Position numbers and translations under genes: made by a program | Assembly (NCBI GenBank): GCA_016191995.1 | Contig: JACPVA010000031.1 | Location: 23,627 to 87,626 of the forward strand | Direction of reading: 5' to 3' | DNA from: Burkholderiales bacterium | Lineage (GTDB): Bacteria > Pseudomonadota > Gammaproteobacteria > Burkholderiales > Burkholderiaceae_C | DNA: 64,000 nucleotides | Shown here: one piece after another, positions 15,452 to 23,668 of the stretch | Numbering within the stretch: position 1 is the stretch's first letter | Layout of the letters: every line of letters begins with the position of its first letter | Notes under the pieces: generated by a model | Seen by the model: the letters and a program-made list of their open reading frames with translations, nothing else | Databases searched by the model: none | Told to the model about the DNA's origin: nothing

Positions 15452-16189
15452 ATGCCACGGCAACGCATAGGGTCTTGGACTCGAAATTTGCCGATCGGAC
15501 TGCAGTTCATACTCCTAAGGCCGGCGATCGATCGATTGATTGACTCTGTCAAGAGCGACGGCTTGACGTACTTGACACGCAAGAAGCTGCGTTCGATTGC
15601 CCAGGCTTGTCTCTCAGCGCACAGATTAGGTGTGGGCGGCAGATTCGTTGAGGCTGGCTGCGCACTCGGTGGCTCGACGGTGGTGATCGCGAACTTGCTG
15701 CCGCGGCAGTCAGATCTCTACGTGTACGATACCTTTGCCGGGAGGCCGCCCCCCACCGAGAGGGATTCAGCCGATGTGCACGAACGCTACAAGATCATTA
15801 GCAGCGGCAAGTCGATCGGCATCAACGGATCTACATATTACGGCTACCGATATGATTTATTCGAAAGCGTAACCAAGACGATCTCGACGCGGGTGCCAGA
15901 ATGGCAGTCGCGGCGAGTTCATCTCGTCAAAGGCCTAGTTCAGGACACACTTCCCGACGACCAGAGTGTTGCTTTCGCCCACGTCGATGTCGATTGGTAT
16001 GACCCTGTTGCAGTCTGTACTCGCAGAATATTTCCGCAGCTTGTTGTTGGCGGCTCCATTATTTTCGACGACTATCTTGATTACGCGTCCTGCAAGAACG
16101 CCGTGGACGAGTATTTCTCGCAATTCAATGACAAAGTGTGCATCGACACTTCAGCCGGCTCTTGTAGAGTGACAAAGTTGCGAGAATAG
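15452..16189 (+). CDS. TylF/MycF-family O-methyltransferase
   Basis: SAM-dependent sugar O-methyltransferase of the TylF family. The SAM site is FVEAGCALGGSTVVIANLL; further family markers are LYVYDTFAGRPPPTERD and VAFAHVDVDWYDPVAVC, followed by GGSIIFDDYLDYASCKNAVD with the metal-binding Asp residues. The 245 residues are a usual length. ATG 15452 lies one codon after a possible GTG at 15449. The stop TAG overlaps the next gene's GTG by one base. Low GC and rare-for-the-window codons mark it as part of the transferred block. A likely role is methylation of a terminal sugar, which in ABC-dependent glycans can stop elongation. Confidence 0.85.
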   Translation: MPRQRIGSWTRNLPIGLQFILLRPAIDRLIDSVKSDGLTYLTRKKLRSIAQACLSAHRLGVGGRFVEAGCALGGSTVVIANLLPRQSDLYVYDTFAGRPPPTERDSADVHERYKIISSGKSIGINGSTYYGYRYDLFESVTKTISTRVPEWQSRRVHLVKGLVQDTLPDDQSVAFAHVDVDWYDPVAVCTRRIFPQLVVGGSIIFDDYLDYASCKNAVDEYFSQFNDKVCIDTSAGSCRVTKLRE

Positions 16190-17325
16190 TGCCGCGTTCA
16201 AATTCAAGCGAACGCTTGAAATCCCACTTGATTGCACTCCCTGCAAGTCGAAATATCAGACATACGGTGACTGCTGCTCAAACCATTTCGCCTGATCAGT
16301 CACGCAGCGCAGCTCTGTCGTTTCTGCGGAGGCAGGTCTCTGAAGTCCTCGATCCACTGATCCCGTCACGCTCCGACGTTGCGTTAGTCGACTATCCGCA
16401 TTATTCCAACGTTGGCGATAGCGCAATCTATCTTGGGGAATTGGCTTACTTGCGTGCGCGGGGCTGCACGATTAAGTATGTCGATAGCCATCGAACGCAT
16501 GATATTCGGGCCCTAAGAAATGCGGTCTCGCACGGAATCATCTTGATTAATGGCGGAGGGAATTTTGGCGACATCTATCCGCTTCATCAACGCTTCAGAG
16601 AGTCGTTGCTGGGCAACTTTGCTGGAACGCGAATAATCCAGCTGCCGCAGTCAGTGCATTTCGATAGCTCGGCAGCATGGGAAGCCTCTCGCTCGGTCTT
16701 CTCATCGCATTCGGATTTCCACATGGTTGTTCGGGATAAGGCCAGTTTCGATCTTGTCCGATCCGGCTATGAGGCATCGGCATATCTCTGCCCGGACATG
16801 GCGTTTATGGTCGACCTGCCACAGTGGGTCCCCGCTTTGGCCAATGTAGATCAGTTAGTGCTTTCACGAACGGATGGCGAGAAAGCCAGCGCAGAGTTGA
16901 CGTCAGTCTTAAGTGGCCAGAACTTGCTCGTGTGTGACTGGCTCGGCGAGTCACGCCTGCGAGAAGATCGGCTTTTCAAGTGGGCAACGCGCGCAAGGAA
17001 ATCGAACAACTCCCGCTGGCCGCAATGGTCTCTAGCGCTGGCAATTCGATTGGCGGCGGATCGAATGGCCAAGCAGCGGTTGAACAGAGGACTTGAGCTG
17101 ATCCAAGGTGGCCGCAGCTTGGTAACCGACCGCCTGCATGCCGTCATCCTTGGCTGGATGAGCGGGATGCAGGTCTACTATGCCGACAATCGATATCGCA
17201 AGTTGGGCAACGTCTTAGACACCTGGCTACCAAACCGGGACGATCTGTCGGCCCATGAGACGCTCGATGCAGCACTTGCCGCGGCTCGCGCGGCCTCCGG
17301 CGCGTTCGCTGCCAACGGCGCTTAG
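16189..17325 (+). CDS. polysaccharide pyruvyl transferase family protein
   Basis: Member of the CsaB/pyruvyl transferase family (PF04230-type), which adds a pyruvate ketal to sugars using phosphoenolpyruvate. Seen are VDYPHYSNVGDSAIYLGELA (usually N-x-G-D at the donor site), ILINGGGNFGDIYP, RIIQLPQSVHF, DMAFMVDLP and the C-terminal SLVTDRLHAVILGWMSG, whose Arg-His is the catalytic signature of the family. The GTG start overlaps the methyltransferase stop. Length (378 residues) is normal. The 5' two thirds are AT-rich; the GC-rich 3' end marks the right border of the foreign block. Confidence 0.88.
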   Translation: MPRSNSSERLKSHLIALPASRNIRHTVTAAQTISPDQSRSAALSFLRRQVSEVLDPLIPSRSDVALVDYPHYSNVGDSAIYLGELAYLRARGCTIKYVDSHRTHDIRALRNAVSHGIILINGGGNFGDIYPLHQRFRESLLGNFAGTRIIQLPQSVHFDSSAAWEASRSVFSSHSDFHMVVRDKASFDLVRSGYEASAYLCPDMAFMVDLPQWVPALANVDQLVLSRTDGEKASAELTSVLSGQNLLVCDWLGESRLREDRLFKWATRARKSNNSRWPQWSLALAIRLAADRMAKQRLNRGLELIQGGRSLVTDRLHAVILGWMSGMQVYYADNRYRKLGNVLDTWLPNRDDLSAHETLDAALAAARAASGAFAANGA

Positions 17326-17379
17326 CGGGCGTCAGTCCTCGTTGACAAGCGATGCGCGCGTCCACTGCCGGGGCAAGTG

Positions 17380-18345
17380 ATGGATGAGTCGGTATTTGTT
17401 TCGTTGGCCATCTGCACCTACAACCGGGCCGCGATGCTTGGCGAGACGCTGGAAAGCTTCGCAACGGCGCACCTCGGGTGTGCGGCGCCGTTCGAGCTTC
17501 TGGTCGTGGACAACAACAGCAGCGACGGCACGGCCGACGTGGTCGCCGGGTTCGCGGCGGCCCATCCGCATATCCCGGCCCGCTGCATCCGCGAGTCCCG
17601 CCAAGGGTTGAGCCACGCGCGCAACCGGGCCGCGGCCGAGGCCGCGGGGGCAGTGATCGTCTATTGCGACGATGACGTGTACTTCGACAGCAACCTTGTC
17701 GATGCCTATGCGGACGCATTCCGCAACGACAAGAGCCTGGTCGCCGTGGCGGGCCGGATCGATCCCTGGTTCGAGGCGCAGCGGCCGCCCTGGCTGCAGG
17801 ACGGGCTGCTCCGACCCTACAGCATCACGCTGTACGGGGACACGCCCCGCCTGCTCGACGCCAAAGAGAAGCCCATCGGTGCCAACATGGCGGTGCGGCG
17901 GGGTGACCTCCTAGCATGCGGGGGCTTCAACCCCAGGCTGGGCCGCGATGGGCGGTCACTGCTGTCTAACGAGGAGAATCTCCTCTTCGCCCAGTTGCGT
18001 CGGCAGGGCGGTGCCTTCGCCTACCTCCCGGCAGCACGTGTCCGCCATCGGATCCCCCCGGACCGACTGACCGAGGATTGGCTCATTTCGCGCTATTACT
18101 GGCAGGGCATCTCAGACGCCGTGCTGGAGACTGAGACGAAGGTCGAGTCCCGGATTTCGATGCTGCGCGGGGCCTGGGCCGATCTCCGCAAGGTCCTGCG
18201 GATGACCCGCCCGCGGTCGCTGGACCCTCGGGCGTGGTACTGGCAGGTGCGGCGCCCGGGCATGGCTGTCGGCCCGCGACTGGCCTACAGCTGGGGGCGG
18301 GCCCGCGGCCGGCTGACGGAGGCCTTCGCGCCGCGACCCGCATGA
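17380..18345 (+). CDS. GT2 glycosyltransferase
   Basis: Cytosolic or membrane-associated GT-A enzyme. FVSLAICTYNRAAMLGETL opens the nucleotide-binding fold, LLVVDNNSSDGTADVV and LSHARNRAAAEAAGAVIVYC follow, and CDDDVYF is the metal-binding D-x-D. GANMAVRRGDLLACGGFNP and LLSNEENLLFAQLRRQG are the acceptor-side and E-D-like catalytic segments (here E-E-N). A possible GTG at 17377 precedes the ATG directly. It is the first of a run of four glycosyltransferase-type genes back in the high-GC background. It would build the repeat unit exported by Wzm-Wzt. Confidence 0.9.
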   Translation: MDESVFVSLAICTYNRAAMLGETLESFATAHLGCAAPFELLVVDNNSSDGTADVVAGFAAAHPHIPARCIRESRQGLSHARNRAAAEAAGAVIVYCDDDVYFDSNLVDAYADAFRNDKSLVAVAGRIDPWFEAQRPPWLQDGLLRPYSITLYGDTPRLLDAKEKPIGANMAVRRGDLLACGGFNPRLGRDGRSLLSNEENLLFAQLRRQGGAFAYLPAARVRHRIPPDRLTEDWLISRYYWQGISDAVLETETKVESRISMLRGAWADLRKVLRMTRPRSLDPRAWYWQVRRPGMAVGPRLAYSWGRARGRLTEAFAPRPA

Positions 18346-18514
18346 GCTCCCCGGCGCAGAATCCGATGCGCTCGCAGTCTTCGCCTCCCGGCCGCCCGCA
18401 GGCCGTTCGTGCGGGCTCGGGCCGTGGGCTCGCCACACGGCCGCCATTGAAGGCGATGGGCGGCATGCCCCGCGCTTCCAGCGCGTCCCGCGCCCACTCC
18501 CGGGGCTAGCGCCG

Positions 18515-19729
18515 ATGCCCTTCGTCGTCGCCAGCCTGCCCGGGCGTGGTCAGCCCAATCCCTACGTGGATCTGTTCTACGACGCCCTGCTGCCGCACGG
18601 GATCACGCTGGTCGGCGAGCCGCAGCTGACGCAGTCCTGGGGCAGCGAGCACTTCAGCCGCATCGACGCGATCCACCTCCATTGGCCCGAGTATCTGTGG
18701 CGCGACAACCTGGCGCCGCCACCAACTAGCGACACCTGGCGCGCGCGCGTGCGACGCCATGTGCCAGGTGCATGGCGGATCCTGGGCGCCTTCTACGGCG
18801 CAGCCGACTCCCCGGCTGCGCGGGAGGCCCGGCGCCGCGAGGCGCGTGGGCGCAGCGTCGACTTCCTCATGGACTACATCGACGCCGCCCGCGCGGTGGG
18901 CGTATCCATCTTCTGGACCGCGCACAACCTCGAGAGCCACGAGGGCTGGGACGACGTCGACGAGCGGGCTTTCTCGCTCCTGGCCGAACGCGCCGATCTG
19001 GTCATCTGCCACTCGCGATGCGCCAGCGCCGACTTCACCGCACGATACGGCGGCAGCAGCAGGGTCGTCGTGATGCCGCACGGCAACTACGACGGTGTGT
19101 ATCCCGATCCGAGACCGCGTGCGCAGGTCCTGGGTGAGCTCGGGCTGGACCCCGAGCGGCCGACCGTCGGCTGCGTCGGCGCGATCCGTGGCTACAAGGG
19201 CATCGACCTGGCCGTGGAGGCCGTGCGGCGTCTGGACGGCCGGGTCCAGATGCTCTGCGCGGGCAAGCCGCGCAAGATGGCCGGCTTTCTGGAGTCGTTC
19301 GGACCGGCGGGGCCGGGCCCGGGGTTCGCGCTCGTGCCGCGTGCGCTCGGCGACCAGGAATTTGCCGATTACAGTGCCGCGTGCGATCTGCTGCTCTTGC
19401 CGTACAGGCGCATCACCGGCAGCGGCGCCCTTCTCGCTGCACTGACCTTCGGCCGCGCCGTGGTCACGTCGGACCTGCCCTACTTCCGTGAGATGCTGAG
19501 GGGCGACTCCGCTGCCGGATGCCTGAGCAGGCCGGGCGACAGCGCTGCGCTGGCCGACTCGATCGTCCGCATGCTGCAGCTCGACGCGCAGACGCGTGCC
19601 GCCGCGGCGCGCGCACTGGCCGACGAGTACGCCTGGCCGAAGGTGGTGGTGCCGGTGGTCGAGGCGATCAGGTCCATCGAGGCTCGCCGAGCCGGCAGGC
19701 TTGGCGGCGCAGGGAAATCCATGCCATGA
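18515..19729 (+). CDS. GT4-like (GT-B fold) glycosyltransferase
   Basis: A 404-residue GT-B enzyme. The acceptor domain has DAIHLHWPEYLW and IFWTAHNLESHEGWD; the donor domain has VVVMPHGNYDGVYP, VGCVGAIRGYKGIDLAVEAV and the acidic LLLLPYRRITGSGALLAALTFGR spread over the nucleotide-sugar site (within that, RRITGSGALL occupies the E-x7-E position with a substituted first Glu). The H-N-L-E-S-H-E pattern is shared by a group of EPS mannosyl/glucosyltransferases. Gaps of about 110-170 bases flank it. Donor and linkage cannot be read from sequence. Confidence 0.83.
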   Translation: MPFVVASLPGRGQPNPYVDLFYDALLPHGITLVGEPQLTQSWGSEHFSRIDAIHLHWPEYLWRDNLAPPPTSDTWRARVRRHVPGAWRILGAFYGAADSPAAREARRREARGRSVDFLMDYIDAARAVGVSIFWTAHNLESHEGWDDVDERAFSLLAERADLVICHSRCASADFTARYGGSSRVVVMPHGNYDGVYPDPRPRAQVLGELGLDPERPTVGCVGAIRGYKGIDLAVEAVRRLDGRVQMLCAGKPRKMAGFLESFGPAGPGPGFALVPRALGDQEFADYSAACDLLLLPYRRITGSGALLAALTFGRAVVTSDLPYFREMLRGDSAAGCLSRPGDSAALADSIVRMLQLDAQTRAAAARALADEYAWPKVVVPVVEAIRSIEARRAGRLGGAGKSMP

Positions 19730-19841
19730 CCTGCGGCACATGCCTCCACGCTTACCCATTGCGCACTCGACTCATCGAGCAGGTCCGGGTGAGCTCGTCA
19801 GGAACGGGTCGGGGGCGCAGCGGTGCATCGCGAGTCCGAGC

Positions 19842-20984
19842 ATGAAGCTCCTCATGTTCTGGTTCCGGCGCGACTGGGGCCAATTTGGCCGCGCCTACGA
19901 GAAGATCGCCGCGCAGCTCTCGCTGCAACCCGGCGTGGCGCGTCTGGTGTGCGTGCTGCCGCCCGTGCCGGCCGATCCTGGGCGCTGGGGTTGGCCGCTG
20001 GCCTTTCACCACCGGACGCCACGGCTCGTCGTCGTCAGCCAACGCGGCAATGTCGTGCCGACCGCGGGCGCAGGCCACCGCCTTCGCACCTGGCTCAACA
20101 CCCGCCTGCCCGATCTCGCGCTGCGGCTTTGGCTGCGGGGACAGGGTTTTCGGGCGTCCAATACGCTGCTGTGGCTCTACCCCGTGCACGCCTACATCGA
20201 CAAGCTGTGCCGCCTGGTGCCCCACCGCCACACCGTCGTCCAGATCGTCGACAACAACGCCGAGCTGCAGTCGCTCACCGACGACAAGCGGCGGGCTGCC
20301 GTCGGGCAGTACGAGAGCCTGTCGCGCGCCGCCGACTGCGTGGTGGTCTCTTCGGCGTCCAACCTGGAGGCTTTCTCGCGGTTCAACCCCCGCTGCCTGT
20401 TGTTCGAGAACGCGGTCGACCCGGCCTTTCTTCGCGCGCCTTCCGAACTGCCCAGCCGCCGCAATGGCGCACGCCCGCGCCTGGGCTACGTCGGCTGGAT
20501 CACCGAGCGCACCGACCTGCCCTTGCTGGCGCGGCTGGCCCGCGATCGGCCGCAGTACGACATCGTCCTCGCAGGGCCCGACAAGGACGATGCGCTGGGC
20601 AAGCTGCTGGCGCTGCCGAACGTGCAATGGCTGGGGACGGTGCCGCAGGACGAGGTTCCCGAGCTGATCGCGTCGTTCGACGTCTGCCTGATGCCGCACC
20701 GCGACACGGCCTACAGCCGCAGCATGAGCCCGCTCAAGCTTTTCCAGTACCTCGGCTCGGGCCGGCCCATCGTGTCGACGGTGGTCGCCGGCGTCGATCG
20801 CTGGCGCCATCTCGTCGCGGTGGCGGGCTCGCCGGCCGACTTCGTCGCCGCCGTCGACGCGGCGCTCGGCAGCGACTCGCTGGAGTCGGCCGCCGCACGC
20901 ATCGACGCCGCTGCGCGGGAGACCTGGGAGTTGCGGGTAGGCGCCATGTACCGAGCCGTCGTCGACGTGGTGGACGCCCGGTGA
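19842..20984 (+). CDS. GT-B glycosyltransferase
   Basis: A 380-residue GT-B enzyme. The N-terminal half begins MKLLMFWFRRDWGQFGRAYE; the C-terminal Rossmann half shows RLGYVGWITERTDLPLLARL, VQWLGTVPQDEVPELIASFD, VCLMPHRDTAYSRSMSPLKL and FQYLGSGRPIVST. The S-P-L-K-L-F-Q-Y-L-G motif is the donor-binding loop of this GT4-like group. The frame is open upstream to 19596 inside the preceding gene, but ATG 19842 starts exactly at the first beta strand. It belongs to the repeat-unit assembly set of the ABC cluster. Confidence 0.85.
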   Translation: MKLLMFWFRRDWGQFGRAYEKIAAQLSLQPGVARLVCVLPPVPADPGRWGWPLAFHHRTPRLVVVSQRGNVVPTAGAGHRLRTWLNTRLPDLALRLWLRGQGFRASNTLLWLYPVHAYIDKLCRLVPHRHTVVQIVDNNAELQSLTDDKRRAAVGQYESLSRAADCVVVSSASNLEAFSRFNPRCLLFENAVDPAFLRAPSELPSRRNGARPRLGYVGWITERTDLPLLARLARDRPQYDIVLAGPDKDDALGKLLALPNVQWLGTVPQDEVPELIASFDVCLMPHRDTAYSRSMSPLKLFQYLGSGRPIVSTVVAGVDRWRHLVAVAGSPADFVAAVDAALGSDSLESAAARIDAAARETWELRVGAMYRAVVDVVDAR

Positions 20985-21090
20985 CAGCCCTCTCGCTCGC
21001 CGCCTCGTCGGGCAGGTCGCCAAGCCCTGCTCTGCCATGCATGCCGCGGATGTCGCCCCCTTGGCGGCGCCGCCCGCGCGGCACCACCGG

Positions 21091-22032
21091 ATGAACGCCC
21101 CTTCGACCGCCACCATGCAAGCCTTCGACGATCTGGCGGCGCGCACGGTCGTCTGCATGACGACCCACGACCGGGTCGACTGTGCGCGGATCAACCAGGA
21201 GGTCGTCAAGCTCAACTACGGCCATCCGCTGCGCATCGTCCATGCCTGCTCGGATCCGCTGTACGAGCCCTATCTGGAGGACCTGCTGGTCCGCTGCGAG
21301 CCGAAGCCGCTCAAGGAGGGCGCGCTGAACCTGCTGCGCAACGCCGTCGAGCACGCGATCGATGCGTTCGCGCCGCAGTTCATCGTCCACCTCGAGGCGG
21401 ACACCTGGCTACTGCGCGAGGCGGTGCTCTTCAGGTACATCGACGCCCTGGCGGCCGATGAGTCCAAGGTGCTCGCCGCGTCGACCTGGAGCGAGGACAC
21501 GCTGGACTGGCGCGACTGCACGGGGCGGGCCCGGCCAACGGGGTCGGGGCCGGTCGCGCGCGTCGCGCACGCGGCAGCACGGGCGCTCCGCGGGATGGGT
21601 TACGGCGTCGGGCTGGCGAACACGGGCACCTACGCGACGCAGTTCTTCGTGCTGCGCAACCGGCGCGACGTCGTCGGCGCGGTGCTGGGCATGCGGGCGG
21701 TCCGCGGCAGCGGATTGGAGGCGAGCCTGTATCGCGCGCTGCACGGCGGGTTCAGCACAGACCAGGTCTTGCCCATGCCCGAGCGCGAGCCGGTCGCGCC
21801 CCTGCATCGCTACTGGTGCGATGCGCTCGACCTGTGCTGCCAACATTGGCCCGCGGCAGGTACCGCCGCCGACCCGCGCCCCCCGTCGAACCCGCTGCAC
21901 GTCCCTTCCGCCGCCCCGGGCAAGCGCGAGTCGCTGCTGAGGCGATCGTCGTCGTGGCGCGGCGAGCATCTGAATCGGCTGCTGGCAGCGCAGGATCTGG
22001 GCTACTACAACGCGGGCGCGAAGCGCTACTGA
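21091..22032 (+). CDS. unrecognised protein, possibly a GT-A-like sugar transferase
   Basis: A 313-residue soluble protein with no family recognised. The N-terminal segment LAARTVVCMTTHDRVDCARI is a beta strand followed by a helix, as in nucleotide-binding folds. A later strand ends in FIVHLEADTWLLREAVLF, where E-A-D could serve as the metal-binding D-x-D of a GT-A fold. LANTGTYATQFFVLRN and GGFSTDQVLPMPEREP resemble acceptor-side loops. The C-terminus ends with LNRLLAAQDLGYYNAGAKRY. It lies between two glycosyltransferases in the same direction, so a sugar-transfer role is plausible but unproven. ATG 21091 is preferred; 21037 is also open. Confidence 0.6.
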   Translation: MNAPSTATMQAFDDLAARTVVCMTTHDRVDCARINQEVVKLNYGHPLRIVHACSDPLYEPYLEDLLVRCEPKPLKEGALNLLRNAVEHAIDAFAPQFIVHLEADTWLLREAVLFRYIDALAADESKVLAASTWSEDTLDWRDCTGRARPTGSGPVARVAHAAARALRGMGYGVGLANTGTYATQFFVLRNRRDVVGAVLGMRAVRGSGLEASLYRALHGGFSTDQVLPMPEREPVAPLHRYWCDALDLCCQHWPAAGTAADPRPPSNPLHVPSAAPGKRESLLRRSSSWRGEHLNRLLAAQDLGYYNAGAKRY

Positions 22033-22074
22033 GCTCGCGCCCCGCACAACCCGCGCGCCACCACGTCTCACGCC

Positions 22075-23121
22075 ATGTCGAGCAACGGAGCGTCGACGCC
22101 GCCGCAGGTGACTATCGTCGTCCTGAACTGGAACGGCCACGCGGACACGGCAGGCTGCCTGGATTCGCTGCGCGCCGTGGTCGGCGAGCGCGTGAAGGTG
22201 CTCGTGGTCGACAACGGCTCGACCGACGGCTCGGTGCCCGCGATCCGCGCCGCGCACCCTGGCGTCGAGCTGATCGAGACCGGCGCCAACCTGGGCTACG
22301 CCGGCGGCAACAACGTCGGCATCGCGCGCGCGGTGGCCGATGGCGCCGACTTCGTGCTGGTGCTGAACAACGACACCACCTGCGCGCCCGACCTGGTCGA
22401 CAGGCTGCTGGAGGCGGCCGCGCGCCACCCGCGCGCGGGCTTCCTGTGCCCGCGCATGCTGTACATGGACGACCCGCAGCGCGTGTGGTTCGACGGCGCG
22501 CGCTGGAAGGGCGACGCGTTGACCTTCGGCTTCCCCGGCAAGGATCGCCCCGAGGCGGAGCTGGGCAGCGGGGACCACGACACCGACTACGCCTGCGGCG
22601 CCGCGCTGTTCGTGCGTGCGCAGGTGGTGCGCGAGGTGGGCCTGTTCGACGAACGCTACTTCCTGGTGTGGGAGGAGTCGGACTGGTGCTACCGCGCGCG
22701 TGCGGCGGGCTGGACCAGCATGGTCGTGCCGGCGGCGCGGATCTGGCACAAGGTGGGCGCCGCGTTCGGCTCCGAGGAGTCGCCGCTGCGCACCTACTTC
22801 TCGGCGCGCAACAAGCTGGTGTGGCTGGCGCGGCATGGCAGCGCGGGCGAGCGGCTGCGTGCGTTGGCCGCCGCGGTGCGCGCGGCGCTGCCGCGCTGGC
22901 AGGTGTCGGGCGATACGGCGGCGCCGTGGCTCAAGCGGCTGCTGTGGGCGGCACGCGACTGGGCGCGCTCGGCCGCCGGGCGCGGCGAGCGCGTCAACTA
23001 CCTGGCGCGGCGGCTGGCGCTGCTGGACTTCGTGCGCGGCCGGCTGGGGCCGCCGCCTGCCGCGGTCCTGGAGCTGAACCGGCGTTGGGGGGCCCGGCGC
23101 AGCGGGCAGGCGCGGGCTTGA
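22075..23121 (+). CDS. GT2 glycosyltransferase, rhamnosyltransferase-like
   Basis: GT-A enzyme of the group that includes dTDP-rhamnosyl and related EPS transferases. VTIVVLNWNGHADTAGCLDS is the diagnostic opening; VLVVDNGSTDGSVPAIR, NLGYAGGNNVGIARA and the metal site FVLVLNNDTTCAPDLVD follow. The catalytic segment is LFDERYFLVWEESDWCYRAR, with E-E-S-D-W in the usual E-D position. After the GT domain come about 70 residues of amphipathic helix rich in Arg and Trp that may dock on the membrane. It is the last glycosyltransferase of this cluster. Confidence 0.9.
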   Translation: MSSNGASTPPQVTIVVLNWNGHADTAGCLDSLRAVVGERVKVLVVDNGSTDGSVPAIRAAHPGVELIETGANLGYAGGNNVGIARAVADGADFVLVLNNDTTCAPDLVDRLLEAAARHPRAGFLCPRMLYMDDPQRVWFDGARWKGDALTFGFPGKDRPEAELGSGDHDTDYACGAALFVRAQVVREVGLFDERYFLVWEESDWCYRARAAGWTSMVVPAARIWHKVGAAFGSEESPLRTYFSARNKLVWLARHGSAGERLRALAAAVRAALPRWQVSGDTAAPWLKRLLWAARDWARSAAGRGERVNYLARRLALLDFVRGRLGPPPAAVLELNRRWGARRSGQARA

Positions 23122-23208
23122 GCGGGGGCGGCCGCCGCGCGCCCTCGGTCAACGTGCCAACGCCGTGCAGCGGCGATCGGCTCTGCGAACTGGCTTGTCG
23201 CCTTCCCG

Positions 23209-23601
23209 TCAACGCCTGCCCTTCAGCATGCGCGCCAGCGCCATCGACGACTCGAGGTTCTGCCGAAGCGGGCACTCCGCGGTCATGTACCGCTTGGTGT
23301 ACCCGAACTCTGCGAGCGCTCTCTCGGCGAAAAACTCACGGTCACGCCGGCTCAGCGTCGCCCGCTGTGCGGCGACGAGGTAGATCTGGCCGGGGCAGAT
23401 GTGGTTCATCGCCTTGCCGCAGATCTTCGGGATCGAGTAATCGGGGTGCCCCTTGTATCTCGGGTCACCGTGGCGGCTCCAGCAGTACTCGGGCAGCCGC
23501 TGCTTCTCGGCCACGTTCAGCGTCGGCCGCTTGGCGTCGGCCGCGGTCGGCGCCAGCAGCGCGGCCGACATCGTCAGGAAAACCATTGCACGGATCCACA
23601 T
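23209..23601 (-). CDS. small exported Cys-containing protein of unknown function
   Basis: About 130 residues with an N-terminal signal peptide (core AMVFLTMSAALLAP, cleavage near ADAK). The mature part has four Cys in LPEYCWSRHG, IPKICGKAMNHICPGQIYL and MTAECPLR, which could form two disulfides. The pattern L-P-x-Y-C ... C-x-G-x-x-Y-L followed by two helices resembles the N-terminal part of exported TPR proteins found near XrtA-type polysaccharide loci, but here it stops after one helical pair. It is convergent with the last GT2 and diverges from the protease gene. Function is not known. Confidence 0.65.
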   Translation of the reverse strand: MWIRAMVFLTMSAALLAPTAADAKRPTLNVAEKQRLPEYCWSRHGDPRYKGHPDYSIPKICGKAMNHICPGQIYLVAAQRATLSRRDREFFAERALAEFGYTKRYMTAECPLRQNLESSMALARMLKGRR

Positions 23602-23668
23602 CCCGGCTACCCTCTGCAGTGCGGCCCCCATGTCGGCCGTTACGCCGAGCGTACCTCGCCATGGGCCG

